Source of the DNA: Aquimarina sp. MMG016
GTDB taxonomy: Bacteria > Bacteroidota > Bacteroidia > Flavobacteriales > Flavobacteriaceae
Direction of reading: 5' to 3'
DNA length: 64,000 bases
Assembly: GCF_018100805.1 (NCBI RefSeq)
Contig: NZ_JAGJEA010000003.1
Coordinates: 578,818 to 642,817, forward strand
Part shown: piece after piece, positions 17,305-27,055 of the stretch
How positions within the stretch are numbered: position 1 is the first letter of the stretch
Layout of the letters: each line of letters opens with the position of its first letter
Program-made: the position numbers and the translations under genes
The notes under the pieces: model-generated
Database searches by the model: none
What the model was told of the DNA's origin: nothing
What the model saw: the letters and a program-made list of their open reading frames with translations, nothing else

Positions 17305-18858
17305 ATGGCAACAGCAATATTAGATTTTGGTATTCAGGAAGCACTTCAGCAGCTAGGTCTTTCTGATCATAATAAAGGAACTTCTACAGGTTCTAACTGG
17401 TTCTCATCCGAGGAAACCATTTCATCATACTCACCAGTAGATGGAGAATTGATTGGTAAAGTAGAAACTACTTCTGCAGCAGATTATGAAAAAGTAATAC
17501 AAACTGCTACTGAAGCTTTCAAAAGCTGGAGAGTAATGCCTGCTCCACAACGCGGAGAAATTGTTAGGCAGTTTGGAGAAGAGCTTAGAAAATTAAAGGA
17601 ACCTCTGGGGAAATTGGTTTCCTATGAAATGGGTAAATCTTATCAAGAAGGCCTTGGCGAAGTTCAGGAAATGATTGATATCTGTGATTTTGCAGTAGGA
17701 TTATCAAGACAATTACATGGGCTAACTATGCATTCAGAGCGTCCAGGTCACAGAATGTATGAACAATATCACCCACTTGGAATCGTAGGAATCATTTCTG
17801 CGTTTAATTTTCCTGTGGCAGTTTGGGCTTGGAATACAGCTTTAGCTTGGATTTGTGGAGATGTTTGCGTTTGGAAACCAAGTGAGAAAACCCCACTTTG
17901 TGGAGTTGCTTGCCAAAATATTATAGCTAGAGTTTTAAAAGAAAACAATTTGCCAGAAGGAATTTCTTGCTTGATTAACGGAGATTACAAAGTAGGAGAG
18001 ATGATGACTACAGATAAACGAGTTCCATTAATTTCTGCAACAGGTTCTACTAGAATGGGTAAAATTGTAGCCGCTACAGTAGGACAACGTCTTGGTAAAT
18101 CATTATTAGAACTTGGTGGAAATAATGCTATTATTGTTACTCCAGATGCAGATATAAAAATGACTGTGATAGGTGCAGTTTTTGGAGCAGTAGGAACTGC
18201 CGGACAGAGATGTACTTCAACCCGAAGATTGATTATTCATGAATCAATTTATGATAAAGTAAAAAATGCAGTTGTTGATGCTTATGGACAACTAAGAATT
18301 GGTAACCCATTGGATCAAAATAATCACGTAGGTCCATTAATTGACAAAGATGCAGTAAAAGGATATCAAAATGCTTTGGAAAAAGTAGTTGAAGAAGGAG
18401 GAAACATTGTAGTTGAAGGAGGAGTACTTTCTGGAGATGGATATGAAAGTGGTTGTTATGTAAAACCAGCAATTGCTGAGGCTGATAATTCATTTGAAAT
18501 TGTGCAACACGAAACCTTTGCACCAGTATTATATCTTCTAAAATATAGTGGCGATGTAGAAAATGCGATAGATGTTCAGAATGGAGTAGCACAAGGATTA
18601 TCATCTGCAATTATGACCAATAACCTTCGTGAAGCTGAGCGTTTCTTATCACATGCGGGTTCTGATTGTGGTATAGCCAATGTAAATATTGGGACATCTG
18701 GAGCTGAGATCGGAGGAGCATTTGGAGGAGAGAAAGAAACAGGAGGAGGGCGTGAGTCAGGATCTGATGCCTGGAAAGTATATATGCGTCGTCAAACCAA
18801 TACTATAAATTACACTACAGAGTTGCCATTAGCTCAGGGTATTAAGTTTGATTTATAG
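17305..18858 (+). CDS. amaB: ALDH7-family aldehyde dehydrogenase (L-aminoadipate-semialdehyde / piperideine-6-carboxylate dehydrogenase)
   Basis: 517 residues. FNFPVAVWAW and WKPSEKTPL bind NAD, LELGGNNA holds the general-base Glu, and AGQRCTSTRR holds the catalytic Cys (about residue 303). The N-terminal region with an SYSPVDGELIG strand, and overall length, match antiquitin/ALDH7 enzymes, which oxidise 2-aminoadipate 6-semialdehyde in lysine degradation. A role as a 2-aminomuconate semialdehyde dehydrogenase next to the dioxygenase gene is less likely by sequence but not excluded. A strong terminator follows. Confidence 0.88.
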   Translation: MATAILDFGIQEALQQLGLSDHNKGTSTGSNWFSSEETISSYSPVDGELIGKVETTSAADYEKVIQTATEAFKSWRVMPAPQRGEIVRQFGEELRKLKEPLGKLVSYEMGKSYQEGLGEVQEMIDICDFAVGLSRQLHGLTMHSERPGHRMYEQYHPLGIVGIISAFNFPVAVWAWNTALAWICGDVCVWKPSEKTPLCGVACQNIIARVLKENNLPEGISCLINGDYKVGEMMTTDKRVPLISATGSTRMGKIVAATVGQRLGKSLLELGGNNAIIVTPDADIKMTVIGAVFGAVGTAGQRCTSTRRLIIHESIYDKVKNAVVDAYGQLRIGNPLDQNNHVGPLIDKDAVKGYQNALEKVVEEGGNIVVEGGVLSGDGYESGCYVKPAIAEADNSFEIVQHETFAPVLYLLKYSGDVENAIDVQNGVAQGLSSAIMTNNLREAERFLSHAGSDCGIANVNIGTSGAEIGGAFGGEKETGGGRESGSDAWKVYMRRQTNTINYTTELPLAQGIKFDL

Positions 18859-18877
18859 TATATTAAAGAAAATAAAC

Positions 18878-18912
18878 AAAAGCATCTTGATGATTCAGGA
18901 TGCTTTTTTTGT
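18878..18912 (+). terminator. Rho-independent terminator after amaB
   Basis: Stem AAAAGCATC / GATGCTTTT (18878-18886 and 18899-18907) with a 12-base loop and a T-tract. It lies 19 bp past the amaB stop. Confidence 0.85.
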
Positions 18913-19004
18913 TGAGTAACTTCTAGTATGTAACTTTCAAAAAGTAACAAACGCAACCTTAAATCGTTATATTCATCTATATAATGATTAGAAAATATGA
19001 AACG

Positions 19005-19376
19005 ATGAAAAAATTAGCTTTGATCTTACTAGTGGTTTTTATAGGATGTAGTATTGATGAGGAGACAGCAGATCCCATTTTATGTACCGATGACTTAAGG
19101 CCGGGACTAGAAATTACTGTAAGAGATAATACTACCGATGCAATTTTGGTCGAAGGGGTAACAATAGTTGCTACCGATGGAGACTATTCTGAAACATTAC
19201 AAAACACTGCTAATTCTGATACTTTTGTTGGCGCTATTGAACGAAGAGGAACATATTTCATAACAATTACCAAAGAAGGATATCAGGCTTTTTCATCTAC
19301 TGTTCCCATTATTGTAGATGCTGATCTTTGTCATGTGATACTGGAAAGCAGAACATTTTTACTTCAATCCAATTAA
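19005..19376 (+). CDS. Small lipoprotein with a carboxypeptidase-regulatory-like beta domain
   Basis: 123 residues from ATG 19005 (MKKLALILLVVFIGC, lipobox FIGC). The mature part is a single beta-sandwich-like domain: LEITVRDNTTDAILVEGVTIVATDG followed by YFITITKEGYQAFSS matches the pattern of CarboxypepD_reg/PEGA-like domains, which are accessory binding or stability modules. An earlier start at 18984 would add seven residues ahead of the signal. It lies 76 bp upstream of the large T9SS protein. Confidence 0.65.
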   Translation: MKKLALILLVVFIGCSIDEETADPILCTDDLRPGLEITVRDNTTDAILVEGVTIVATDGDYSETLQNTANSDTFVGAIERRGTYFITITKEGYQAFSSTVPIIVDADLCHVILESRTFLLQSN

Positions 19377-19400
19377 AAATATATTATAATATTTTAACAA

Positions 19401-19428
19401 TTGTTTTCCTTTCAATTAGTTAGTTTTG
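19401..19428 (+). promoter_or_regulatory. Candidate promoter of the T9SS Asp-box protein
   Basis: TTG (19401-19403), a 17-bp spacer, then TAGTTTTG (19421-19428), a perfect TAnnTTTG -7 element, 24 bp before the ATG at 19453. It also argues that the in-frame TTG at 19426 is promoter, not start codon. Confidence 0.55.
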
Positions 19429-19452
19429 GGGATCACACAAATTAACTCTAAA

Positions 19453-22400
19453 ATGAAAACAGGATTACACTTTCCCAAACACTTGGTTTGGGGGATAGTC
19501 ATGTTGGGGACTATCACAATGAACTACGCCCAACAATCCGGCGTTAAGTCAAAGGTAAAATCACAAAAACTAAAAAATCAACAAGTTTTTAGTAGTGAAG
19601 AAGGTGCGTTAGATTACCGAAGTATCCAGCTTAAACGAGAGAGCGCTATTGAAAGAGCTAACTGGGAAGCCGAAAGATTAGAAGATCCTTCAACCGGTAA
19701 AGTTCCTATGGGAATAAGAGCCGCAGAAATTAAATTTTCTAGCAAAATTGCAGTTGGAGACGATTCTCAAAAATCACTTCAAAAAGTAGCAAAATCTGCT
19801 AAAAGAGCTCGTTTTTCTAATTGGAAGAATAGGGGCCCAGGCAATGTAGGGGGAAGAACTAGAGCAATAGCTGTAGATCGAAACAATGAAAATGTAATTC
19901 TAGCAGGAGGTGTTTCTGGAGGTCTTTGGAGATCTGAAAATGGAGGGAGTACCTGGAGAAAAGTAACAAGATCGTTTCAAAATCCAAGTGTAACGGCTAT
20001 AGTTCAAGATCCACGACCGGGTAGAAGTTTTACTTGGTATTACAGTTCGGGAGAACGTATTGGAAGTGGTATAAGTGCAGGAGGTGCTTTCTTTCAGGGG
20101 AACGGAATTTTTAAATCGCAAGACGGAGGTCGTACCTGGGAACAGGTAAGAGCTACTCTTAATCAGAATATAGGCGCGTTTGAATCGCCATTTGACCTTA
20201 TTAATGATTTGGTAATTAACCCTACAAATGGAGATTTATTTGTAGCTACATTTAACGGGATTTTCAGATCACAAGATGGTGGAAATTCTTTTGAAGAAGT
20301 GTTAGAAACAGGATTTGATAGTTTTGCAGAAATGAGCATTACTTCTACCGGTATACTTTATGCTTCGACATCGTCTAATGGCGCACCTAATACAGGTTTT
20401 TTAACATCAAATGACAATGGAGAAACCTGGACAAATATCACGCCTCCAAACTTTATTCCTGCTTATGGACGAAGTAAAATAGGAGTGGATCATTCAAATG
20501 AAGATGTAGTGTATTTCTTTACACAAGATAGAAACCCAGCAAATCAAGCAGTATTATTTAGATATGATGCTTCTGCTGCTACCCCAGAAGAAACTTGGGT
20601 AGATCTTACGGCAAACTTACCGTTTTTCATACCTATTAATTTTGGTATTGGTAATTTAAATCTTCAAGGAGGTTATAATATGGTATGCCAAGTGCACCCT
20701 ACAAATTCAAATATCGTTTTTATAGGAGGTACATGTCTATATAGATCGAATACTGGATTTACTACTCCAGCTGGAGCTGAAACTTGGATCGGAGGAAATG
20801 GTCCTGGTGAATTGGATGTTCTGCTAAATACTATAGGTAGAGGAGCTTCTTATACCAATCAACATGCGGATCAACATGCGTTAGTGTTTTTCCCGTCTAA
20901 TCCTAATAAAGCAATTGCGGGACATGATGGAGGACTGTCATTAACCGAAGATATCACTGTAGTAAATGATGACGCAGAGCAAGTAACATGGACATCATTA
21001 AACAATGATTATGTAACCACACACCCTTATCACGTAGCTTTCGATCCACAAAGTGAGAATGAAGATCTTTTAGCAGGATTTCAAGATAATGGTACTTGGT
21101 TCACAAATTCTTCTAATCCATCAGATCCGTGGACAGAACAATTAGGTGCTGATGGTGGTTATAATGCTATTGCAGATAATGGCAGTACACGTTATACTTC
21201 TATTCAAAATGGATTAATACGTCGTCTTAACTTTGACGAAGAAGGAAATAGAGTTTCTTTTACTACCGTGCATCCTGCAGGTGCAAATGGATTTGCATTT
21301 ATTAATCCATTTATACTAGATCCTATCAATGATAACGTAATGTATCTTCCGGCAGGAAATACTATCTGGAGAAATAACAATCTAGACGATATACCATTAT
21401 CTTCCTTAGCTCCTACTCCTGTAAACTGGGTAAATCTTGAAACTTCAACAGTACCTGCAGGCAGAATTACCGCCTTAGATTTATCTAAATTTCCAGTAGC
21501 AAACCGATTGTATTATGGTACTAGTGCTGGACAGGTACTCAGAATGGATAATGCAAATGTAGATGGACAACAAGCTGTTGATATTAGCACTGGAAAAGGA
21601 TTACCTGCTGGATTTGTAAACGATATTAATGTGGACCCCTCTAATTCAGATCGCGTTATTCTTACCTTTTCAAACTATGGTATTCCTAGTGTGTTCATTA
21701 CAGAAGATGGAGGAGAAACTTGGACGAACATAAGTGGTAACCTTGAAGAGAATGCCGATGGATCTGGAAATGGTCCTTCAGTACGCAGTACTGCTTTTTT
21801 TGGTAGTAGTCGAGGGTTTTTTGGTGCTAGATCACAAAGAATATTTGCTGCAACTAGTACGGGGTTATTCTATACCAATAGATTGAATGGACAAAATACA
21901 GTTTGGAGAAAAGAAAATGTAAGAATTGGAAATGCTGTTACTGATGAGGTAGTAACCAGAAAAGATGGATTTATTGCTATTGCTTCAGGTGGTAGAGGAA
22001 TGTTTAGTGCTCGTTTCCCAATATTTAATGAATTACCAGAATCTACTTTAAGTGTAGCTTTTTCATTAGATGATTTTGGAGTAGATGAAAATAGTGAAGA
22101 CACAGAAATAGATATTACAGGTTTATTTGTTCAATCTGAAGGATTACCAATAAATGTTGAAGTTACCAATACAAATCCAGAATTGGTTACAGCAACCTTG
22201 GTAGGAAATACCTTAAGGTTATCGTATACTTCGAATTCTCTTGGATCAGCATCTATAGGTTTGGTTGCAACTTCTGGAGAAGAGCAAGTTTCTGAAGGAT
22301 TTACCGTTAGAGTATCTGAACCTTCTATCTATGAACAAGTTAATCCTGTAATTCAAAGTTTAACATCTCAAAATTTTGTAGATTTTAATGCTTTAACACA

Positions 22401-23157
22401 ATCCGCAGATGATTTTGTAATACCAGAAGGAAATACATGGGATATTAATAGAGTATTAGCTTTTGGATTATCTCAGGGAGCTCCACAGTTTAATAGTGTT
22501 ACGGTAATAATCTATAATGACAATAACGGAGTTCCAGGAGAGGAAGTATACAATAGTGGAGAATTTGCTCCAACATCAGAACCCAATAATGCCAATTTAA
22601 ATTTAACCCTTCCAGAAGTGGTTACTTTAGAAAGTGGTAATTACTGGATCTCTGTGTATGTAAACTTGGCGTTTAATCCAGGTGGTAATCGCTGGTTCTG
22701 GGCATCTCAAGCTAATTCAGTAGGAAACGAAACTCAATTTATTGATTTCACTAATATTTTTGGAGCGGGTGCAACCGATTGGTCTACAGGATCATTAGTA
22801 TTTGGATTACCTGCTATCGATCAAAGATTCCAAATTTTTGGAGACGTTTCAGGTTCAGATGCTGGGGTAGAAGTAGGAGAAACAGAATTGGCAACTATAG
22901 AAGCGTTTAAAAGTGCGGCAGTTTATCCTAATCCATCCAGAGGTCAATTTATATTCAATTTTGGAGATAAATTCTCGAAATCTGGAGGGAAATCAACCGT
23001 TGAGATTTTTAATGCTGTTGGAAGATTAGTAGAAGTTAAGAAGGATATTAACCTTGCTAATAGCTTTGTTTGGGATGCTTCAAATTATGCCACAGGATTT
23101 TATTTTGCAAAATTCTCAGGAGCAATGACAGGTGTTTTTAAATTAGCTAAAAATTAA
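19453..23157 (+). CDS. T9SS-exported Asp-box (sortilin/BNR-like) beta-propeller protein
   Basis: 1234 residues from ATG 19453. A signal peptide ends near MNYAQ. At least five Asp-box motifs (SENGGSTW, SQDGGRTW, SQDGGNSF, SNDNGETW, TEDGGETW) lie between about residues 165 and 765, the mark of seven- or ten-bladed sialidase/sortilin-like propellers. A beta-sandwich region follows (about 870-965), then a jelly-roll-like region (about 990-1120). The final 80 residues (AAVYPNPSRGQF, then a C-terminal FAKFSG..GVFKLAKN) are a type A T9SS sorting domain, so the protein is secreted or surface-attached. No sialidase active-site set is visible; it may bind or degrade a polymer or peptide. Confidence 0.88.
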   Translation: MKTGLHFPKHLVWGIVMLGTITMNYAQQSGVKSKVKSQKLKNQQVFSSEEGALDYRSIQLKRESAIERANWEAERLEDPSTGKVPMGIRAAEIKFSSKIAVGDDSQKSLQKVAKSAKRARFSNWKNRGPGNVGGRTRAIAVDRNNENVILAGGVSGGLWRSENGGSTWRKVTRSFQNPSVTAIVQDPRPGRSFTWYYSSGERIGSGISAGGAFFQGNGIFKSQDGGRTWEQVRATLNQNIGAFESPFDLINDLVINPTNGDLFVATFNGIFRSQDGGNSFEEVLETGFDSFAEMSITSTGILYASTSSNGAPNTGFLTSNDNGETWTNITPPNFIPAYGRSKIGVDHSNEDVVYFFTQDRNPANQAVLFRYDASAATPEETWVDLTANLPFFIPINFGIGNLNLQGGYNMVCQVHPTNSNIVFIGGTCLYRSNTGFTTPAGAETWIGGNGPGELDVLLNTIGRGASYTNQHADQHALVFFPSNPNKAIAGHDGGLSLTEDITVVNDDAEQVTWTSLNNDYVTTHPYHVAFDPQSENEDLLAGFQDNGTWFTNSSNPSDPWTEQLGADGGYNAIADNGSTRYTSIQNGLIRRLNFDEEGNRVSFTTVHPAGANGFAFINPFILDPINDNVMYLPAGNTIWRNNNLDDIPLSSLAPTPVNWVNLETSTVPAGRITALDLSKFPVANRLYYGTSAGQVLRMDNANVDGQQAVDISTGKGLPAGFVNDINVDPSNSDRVILTFSNYGIPSVFITEDGGETWTNISGNLEENADGSGNGPSVRSTAFFGSSRGFFGARSQRIFAATSTGLFYTNRLNGQNTVWRKENVRIGNAVTDEVVTRKDGFIAIASGGRGMFSARFPIFNELPESTLSVAFSLDDFGVDENSEDTEIDITGLFVQSEGLPINVEVTNTNPELVTATLVGNTLRLSYTSNSLGSASIGLVATSGEEQVSEGFTVRVSEPSIYEQVNPVIQSLTSQNFVDFNALTQSADDFVIPEGNTWDINRVLAFGLSQGAPQFNSVTVIIYNDNNGVPGEEVYNSGEFAPTSEPNNANLNLTLPEVVTLESGNYWISVYVNLAFNPGGNRWFWASQANSVGNETQFIDFTNIFGAGATDWSTGSLVFGLPAIDQRFQIFGDVSGSDAGVEVGETELATIEAFKSAAVYPNPSRGQFIFNFGDKFSKSGGKSTVEIFNAVGRLVEVKKDINLANSFVWDASNYATGFYFAKFSGAMTGVFKLAKN

Positions 23158-23174
23158 TAATAAGTTTTATTATA

Positions 23175-23211
23175 TAAAAAAGGGAGTTGAATGTTCAACT
23201 CCCTTTTTTTG
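23175..23211 (+). terminator. Rho-independent terminator after the Asp-box protein gene
   Basis: Near-perfect stem GGGAGTTGA / TCAACTCCC with flanking A and T runs, 18 bp after the stop codon; it separates the gene from the next small lipoprotein gene. Confidence 0.85.
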
Positions 23212-23224
23212 TTATTTTTATACT

Positions 23225-23749
23225 ATGAATAAGTTATTTTACCTTATAATAATAGCGGTGATTATTTCCTGTAAATCCAATACCGTTGCACAAGAAAAAT
23301 CCCTGAAAGAAAAAAAAGCCAATATCGAAAATATTGATGAAGTAAAGCCGAAGACAGATATTAATAAAAGTGATAATTCTATGAATGATAAAATGATCAT
23401 TTCAGGCGGTTTACCACAAAATGATTTAATAGAACCTGGTGCAATACACCTTAGAGGATCTGTAATAGCATTCTATAAGAATACGACTATTTGCAATAGA
23501 CCCTATAAAGCTGCTTTAAAAATTAGTATTGAAAGGATTCTTAAATCCGGTCCCGGGATTGTAAACGTGTTATCACAAAATCAAGAGATTACCTTAGGGT
23601 TTGTTAATGGTGTTTATACCAAGGAACTTAATGCCTTGCAAAACAAAATGATGAAAGGTAAAATTCTGTCGGTCATGGTAAAAGAAGGACTTTGCCCAAA
23701 TCTTGGTAACGATACGGTATACGAGATCGTTCGTTTTGAAGAAAAATAA
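23225..23749 (+). CDS. Small lipoprotein of unknown function
   Basis: 174 residues. N-terminal MNKLFYLIIIAVIISC is a lipoprotein signal (Cys16). Residues 20-60 are a charged, probably unstructured linker. The C-terminal 110 residues hold a compact domain with two Cys (TTICNRPYKAALKISIERIL and KEGLCPNLGND) that may pair as a disulfide. No known family recognised. It is convergent with the zinc-ribbon gene, 9 bp apart. Confidence 0.65.
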   Translation: MNKLFYLIIIAVIISCKSNTVAQEKSLKEKKANIENIDEVKPKTDINKSDNSMNDKMIISGGLPQNDLIEPGAIHLRGSVIAFYKNTTICNRPYKAALKISIERILKSGPGIVNVLSQNQEITLGFVNGVYTKELNALQNKMMKGKILSVMVKEGLCPNLGNDTVYEIVRFEEK

Positions 23750-23758
23750 AACAGTATG

Positions 23759-24865
23759 TTATTGTGATAGAAATACTATAACCCCAATCACAATCACAAT
23801 AAATAACACAAAGAAAAAGATCTTCCAAAAAGAGTAAGGCCTTTTTCCGGAAATACTTCCGGTTTGACCATTCACAAAGAAGTTATATTTTTTTCCACTG
23901 TATTGATAGGCACTGATGTAAACCGGTAGGAGGATATGCTTAAATGTTTCTTCGGATAAACTCATATTTATAGAATGTACCCTTTGAGTATCACCACCGA
24001 TATCATGTCGCGCCCATGAACGTGCAATGCGCTCGGCTTCTTTGTTAGAAGATAGATGACCATCTTTAAGCGGAATCGTATATTTTTCTGTAACAAATCC
24101 AGCTAAAAAGCTAGTATTAAAAGGCTCTAAACCATCTAGATTCCAATTTGTGATTTTAGATGGAATAGGGGTTTTCTGCTGATGAGATGCTTTGACTAAA
24201 GTATCATCTACAAAACCACTAACATCTCCGCGTGCAGAGGTCCATCTGGTTCTACGTTCTTGTCGTGTTCTCTGAACAGTCTTTCCGTTTACTGTAGTAG
24301 TATAGGGGACATTTACATAGTAATAATCTCCACGTTCTCCAGAGTAAGTAGCATAAAGTTGTGCATCAAAAGTCCAATAAGGGAGATATAACCCTTTTGT
24401 ATGTTCAGGATCTAATGCTGCTTTTTTTAAATTATTAGGGGCGAACCATAAGCCTTTTACCCATTTAGAAAATATTTGATGAGATTTTTTCTGATCAAAT
24501 TGAAAAGGGAGTACTGCTCCAGGTAGGATCCAGTCCTCTTTATAAGCATCTTCTATAATCAGAGGCATTGTACAGTAGACACAATGTAATGACTTATAAT
24601 TTTCCTCAATATGTTGATTAGCACCACAGTTTTTACAATGAAGTATCATAATCTCTTCAGAATGAGAAAGAGACCCCATTTCATCCAGATAAGGTTTTAG
24701 TTCTAACTCCTTAAAACCATCCTGATCCTGAATAATTGTTTCTTGATGGCCGCAATACTCACAGGTAATCTCGGTAGTACCTGGTTTATATTTTAGCTCA
24801 GCACCACAATTGACACAGGATTTCTTTTGTTCTGAAGCTGCTTTTTTTTCTTCTTCTCTCTCCAT
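23759..24865 (-). CDS. Double zinc-ribbon membrane protein (YdjG-like), partner of the SPFH protein
   Basis: 368 residues. Two zinc ribbons: CVNCG..CEYCG (about residues 17-38) and CKNCG..CVYC (about 76-98). A long soluble middle domain with PYWTFDAQLYATYSGERGDYYY follows, and a single C-terminal transmembrane helix (about 345-365, SFWKIFFFVLFIVIVIGVIVF). It follows the SPFH gene on the same strand. In Bacillus subtilis a zinc-ribbon protein (YdjG) and an SPFH protein (YdjI) work with PspA in an envelope-stress operon; here no PspA gene is present. Role as a membrane-stress module is inferred from that analogy. Confidence 0.78.
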   Translation of the reverse strand: MEREEEKKAASEQKKSCVNCGAELKYKPGTTEITCEYCGHQETIIQDQDGFKELELKPYLDEMGSLSHSEEIMILHCKNCGANQHIEENYKSLHCVYCTMPLIIEDAYKEDWILPGAVLPFQFDQKKSHQIFSKWVKGLWFAPNNLKKAALDPEHTKGLYLPYWTFDAQLYATYSGERGDYYYVNVPYTTTVNGKTVQRTRQERRTRWTSARGDVSGFVDDTLVKASHQQKTPIPSKITNWNLDGLEPFNTSFLAGFVTEKYTIPLKDGHLSSNKEAERIARSWARHDIGGDTQRVHSINMSLSEETFKHILLPVYISAYQYSGKKYNFFVNGQTGSISGKRPYSFWKIFFFVLFIVIVIGVIVFLSQ

Positions 24866-24874
24866 AAAATTGTC

Positions 24875-24894
24875 ATCCCAGCGTAGGCTGGGAT
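24875..24894. repeat. REP-like palindrome before the zinc-ribbon gene
   Basis: Perfect 8-bp stem ATCCCAGC / GCTGGGAT around a 4-base loop. Read on the minus strand it is followed by GACA and ends about 10 bases before the ATG at 24865. It is notably more GC-rich than its surroundings and resembles the dispersed intergenic palindromes of many flavobacteria. Confidence 0.6.
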
Positions 24895-24924
24895 CTAATT
24901 AGGTAATTCCAGATTTGTTTATAA

Positions 24925-26061
24925 TTAGCTTCCAGGTAATGGCGGTGGAGTACTGCCTCCTAAAAATGATTTTAACTCCTCAATATCTTTAAGAGCTGTC
25001 CAGTTAACCATTCCTTGTTTCCAAATAAGAGAATCTTTGTTTACAGTTCTGCTGGCAAACAAAGCTTTAAGTTGATCAAAAGAAACAGGACCGGCTTGCT
25101 GACCATTAGCAGCATAAAAATATTGTACTTGTGCAGGCATTGGTGGAGGAGCAACAGGAGAAGCTTGTTGAGGTTGAACTTGTTGTTGACCAGTCATTGG
25201 ATTCATCATACCACCCATTTGTTGTGCAAGTACGAATCCCATTCCCATTCCCATTCCAGCGCCTGCGGTACCACCTTCATTGGTAGCGGCTGCTTCGATA
25301 GCCTTTGCGGTTTTGAATTTGGTTAATTTATCAAGATCAAGTTTATCAATTCTACTGTATTCAAAGATTTCTTTCTTTAGTTCTTCTGGCATGGAAACAT
25401 TCTCAATAAAGAATTTTTCTAAAGAAATACCAACAGAATTAAATTCAGGCTGCATTACTTCCTGACAAGTTTCGGATAATTCAGTAGTATTAGCAGCATA
25501 TAATTCTATAGGAAGATTTGCTTCACCAATAGTATCTGTAAACCTAGTAGATATTAAACTCTTAAGATGTTCATTGATTTCAAAATTGGTAAAATTAGCA
25601 TCCGTTCCAACAATATCAATAATAAACTTACCTGCATCACTAATTTTAAAGGCATATGTACCAAAAGCTCTAATTTCTACTAATCCAAAACGATCATCAT
25701 TTAGAGTAATAGGGTTTTTGGTTCCCCATTTTTCATCAGTAAAAAGATGAGTGTTCACAAAATAAACTTCAGCTTTAAAGGGGCTGTTAAAACCATATTT
25801 CCAGCCTTTAAGCGTAGTTAAAATGGGTAAGTTTTGAGTATTAAGGGTATATGTTCCAGGTTTAAAGACATCAGCTAGCTGACCTTCATTAATAAATACT
25901 GCCGTTTGTCCTTCTCGAACAATTAGTTGAGCACCATTTTTTATTTCATTTTGGTAGCGTTCAAACCTATGTACAATGGTATCATCAGTGTAATCGAACC
26001 ATTCTATGATATCTATAAATTCGTTACTAAGTTTATTTTTTATTTCGTCAAAAATTCCCAT
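24925..26061 (-). CDS. SPFH-domain protein with C-terminal GYF_2 domain (YdjI/virion-core-protein-like)
   Basis: 378 residues. Residues about 35-235 form an SPFH/band-7-like domain (LIVREGQTAVFINEGQL, VEIRAFGTYAFKI), of the branch named after a poxvirus core protein homologue. A Gly/Ala/Met-rich linker (about 255-280) and a Gln/Pro-rich stretch follow, then a GYF_2 domain (about 310-365, QYFYAANGQQAGPVSFDQL), a peptide-binding module. SPFH proteins assemble into membrane-associated rings. It forms a two-gene unit with the zinc-ribbon gene downstream. Upstream lies only a short gap to the next minus-strand gene. Confidence 0.85.
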   Translation of the reverse strand: MGIFDEIKNKLSNEFIDIIEWFDYTDDTIVHRFERYQNEIKNGAQLIVREGQTAVFINEGQLADVFKPGTYTLNTQNLPILTTLKGWKYGFNSPFKAEVYFVNTHLFTDEKWGTKNPITLNDDRFGLVEIRAFGTYAFKISDAGKFIIDIVGTDANFTNFEINEHLKSLISTRFTDTIGEANLPIELYAANTTELSETCQEVMQPEFNSVGISLEKFFIENVSMPEELKKEIFEYSRIDKLDLDKLTKFKTAKAIEAAATNEGGTAGAGMGMGMGFVLAQQMGGMMNPMTGQQQVQPQQASPVAPPPMPAQVQYFYAANGQQAGPVSFDQLKALFASRTVNKDSLIWKQGMVNWTALKDIEELKSFLGGSTPPPLPGS

Positions 26062-26166
26062 TGGTGAGTTGATTTAAAATTGAATTCTAAAGCTACAAAA
26101 TTGTAAGATAGGTTAAAAATAATTGCAAAGATTTATAAATCCCTACAAGAATGTATTTGAACATAA

Positions 26167-26889
26167 TTACACTTCATCATCGAATAACAATACATCATCA
26201 TTTTTAGAAGTCTCAACAGCATATCGTACCATACAATACAGGGCTATTAAATAAAACAAGATGTCGGCATAAAAAGAAAAGAAAAGCTTTAAAAAATAGG
26301 CAATAAACCAAGAAATATCTGAAAGGATTAATCCAAAAATAAAGTAAACGAAATACATAGATCTTCTTGTGTGATACCTAAAGTTATAGTGTATAGAAAT
26401 CATAATCGTACCAATAATTACAATACCATAGATAAGAAATAGAATCAAGTCCAAAATATCATTCATTTCGTCAGAAGTATTCCAAACGATCTGAAATGCA
26501 AAAACTAAATTTAAAGCGACTACGATTCCTCCAAAAAACAACAGTATGGGTTTTGTGTTTCTAAGTAATTTAAGCTTAGAGAATATGCTTTTTGCTAATA
26601 AAAAATATGCACTAATTTTAACAACCGAAATTAATTTACCCAAAATGTGATGCTCATAATACAAGTTAAAAATATCGGCCAATAGGAGTAAGAAAAAAAC
26701 ATACGTTATTGTTTTATCTTTATAACCCTTAAACAATAATAAAAGAACAAAGTAACAACCAATAGAAAACAGCCTTGATAATCTTCTTTCATGGACTGTA
26801 TAACCACTAATCACTACTATGTTGAGAAGCGCCAATACTATGGCTAGTATTGTTATGATTTTTGTAAATGAATGATCAAATACTTTCAT
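26167..26889 (-). CDS. Polytopic membrane protein, YhhN-like layout
   Basis: 240 residues with about eight hydrophobic segments and short charged loops, spread over the whole length, ending in an acidic tail (DDVLLFDDEV). The number and spacing of helices and length resemble YhhN/TMEM86-type proteins (lysoplasmalogenase family), but I see no decisive motif, so that is a guess. No signal peptide. It is separated by 105 bp from the SPFH gene. Confidence 0.6.
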   Translation of the reverse strand: MKVFDHSFTKIITILAIVLALLNIVVISGYTVHERRLSRLFSIGCYFVLLLLFKGYKDKTITYVFFLLLLADIFNLYYEHHILGKLISVVKISAYFLLAKSIFSKLKLLRNTKPILLFFGGIVVALNLVFAFQIVWNTSDEMNDILDLILFLIYGIVIIGTIMISIHYNFRYHTRRSMYFVYFIFGLILSDISWFIAYFLKLFFSFYADILFYLIALYCMVRYAVETSKNDDVLLFDDEV

Positions 26890-27055
26890 AGCAGTTATGG
26901 TGTAATTGACTGCAAAGTAATCATTTTTATAAAGTTTTATAAGATGGTAGTATATGTATTAGTCAACACTACATACTACAAATATCAATTCTTTCTGCTA
27001 AGACAAAATAGATCAAATACATAAAAAATAGTTTTAGATGAAGCCTAACAATACG

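Noticed and set aside
16629..18858. Dioxygenase and ALDH as one tryptophan-degradation operon
   Set aside because: The ALDH belongs by sequence to the lysine-type ALDH7 group and appears to have its own promoter at 17250; adjacency alone is weak.
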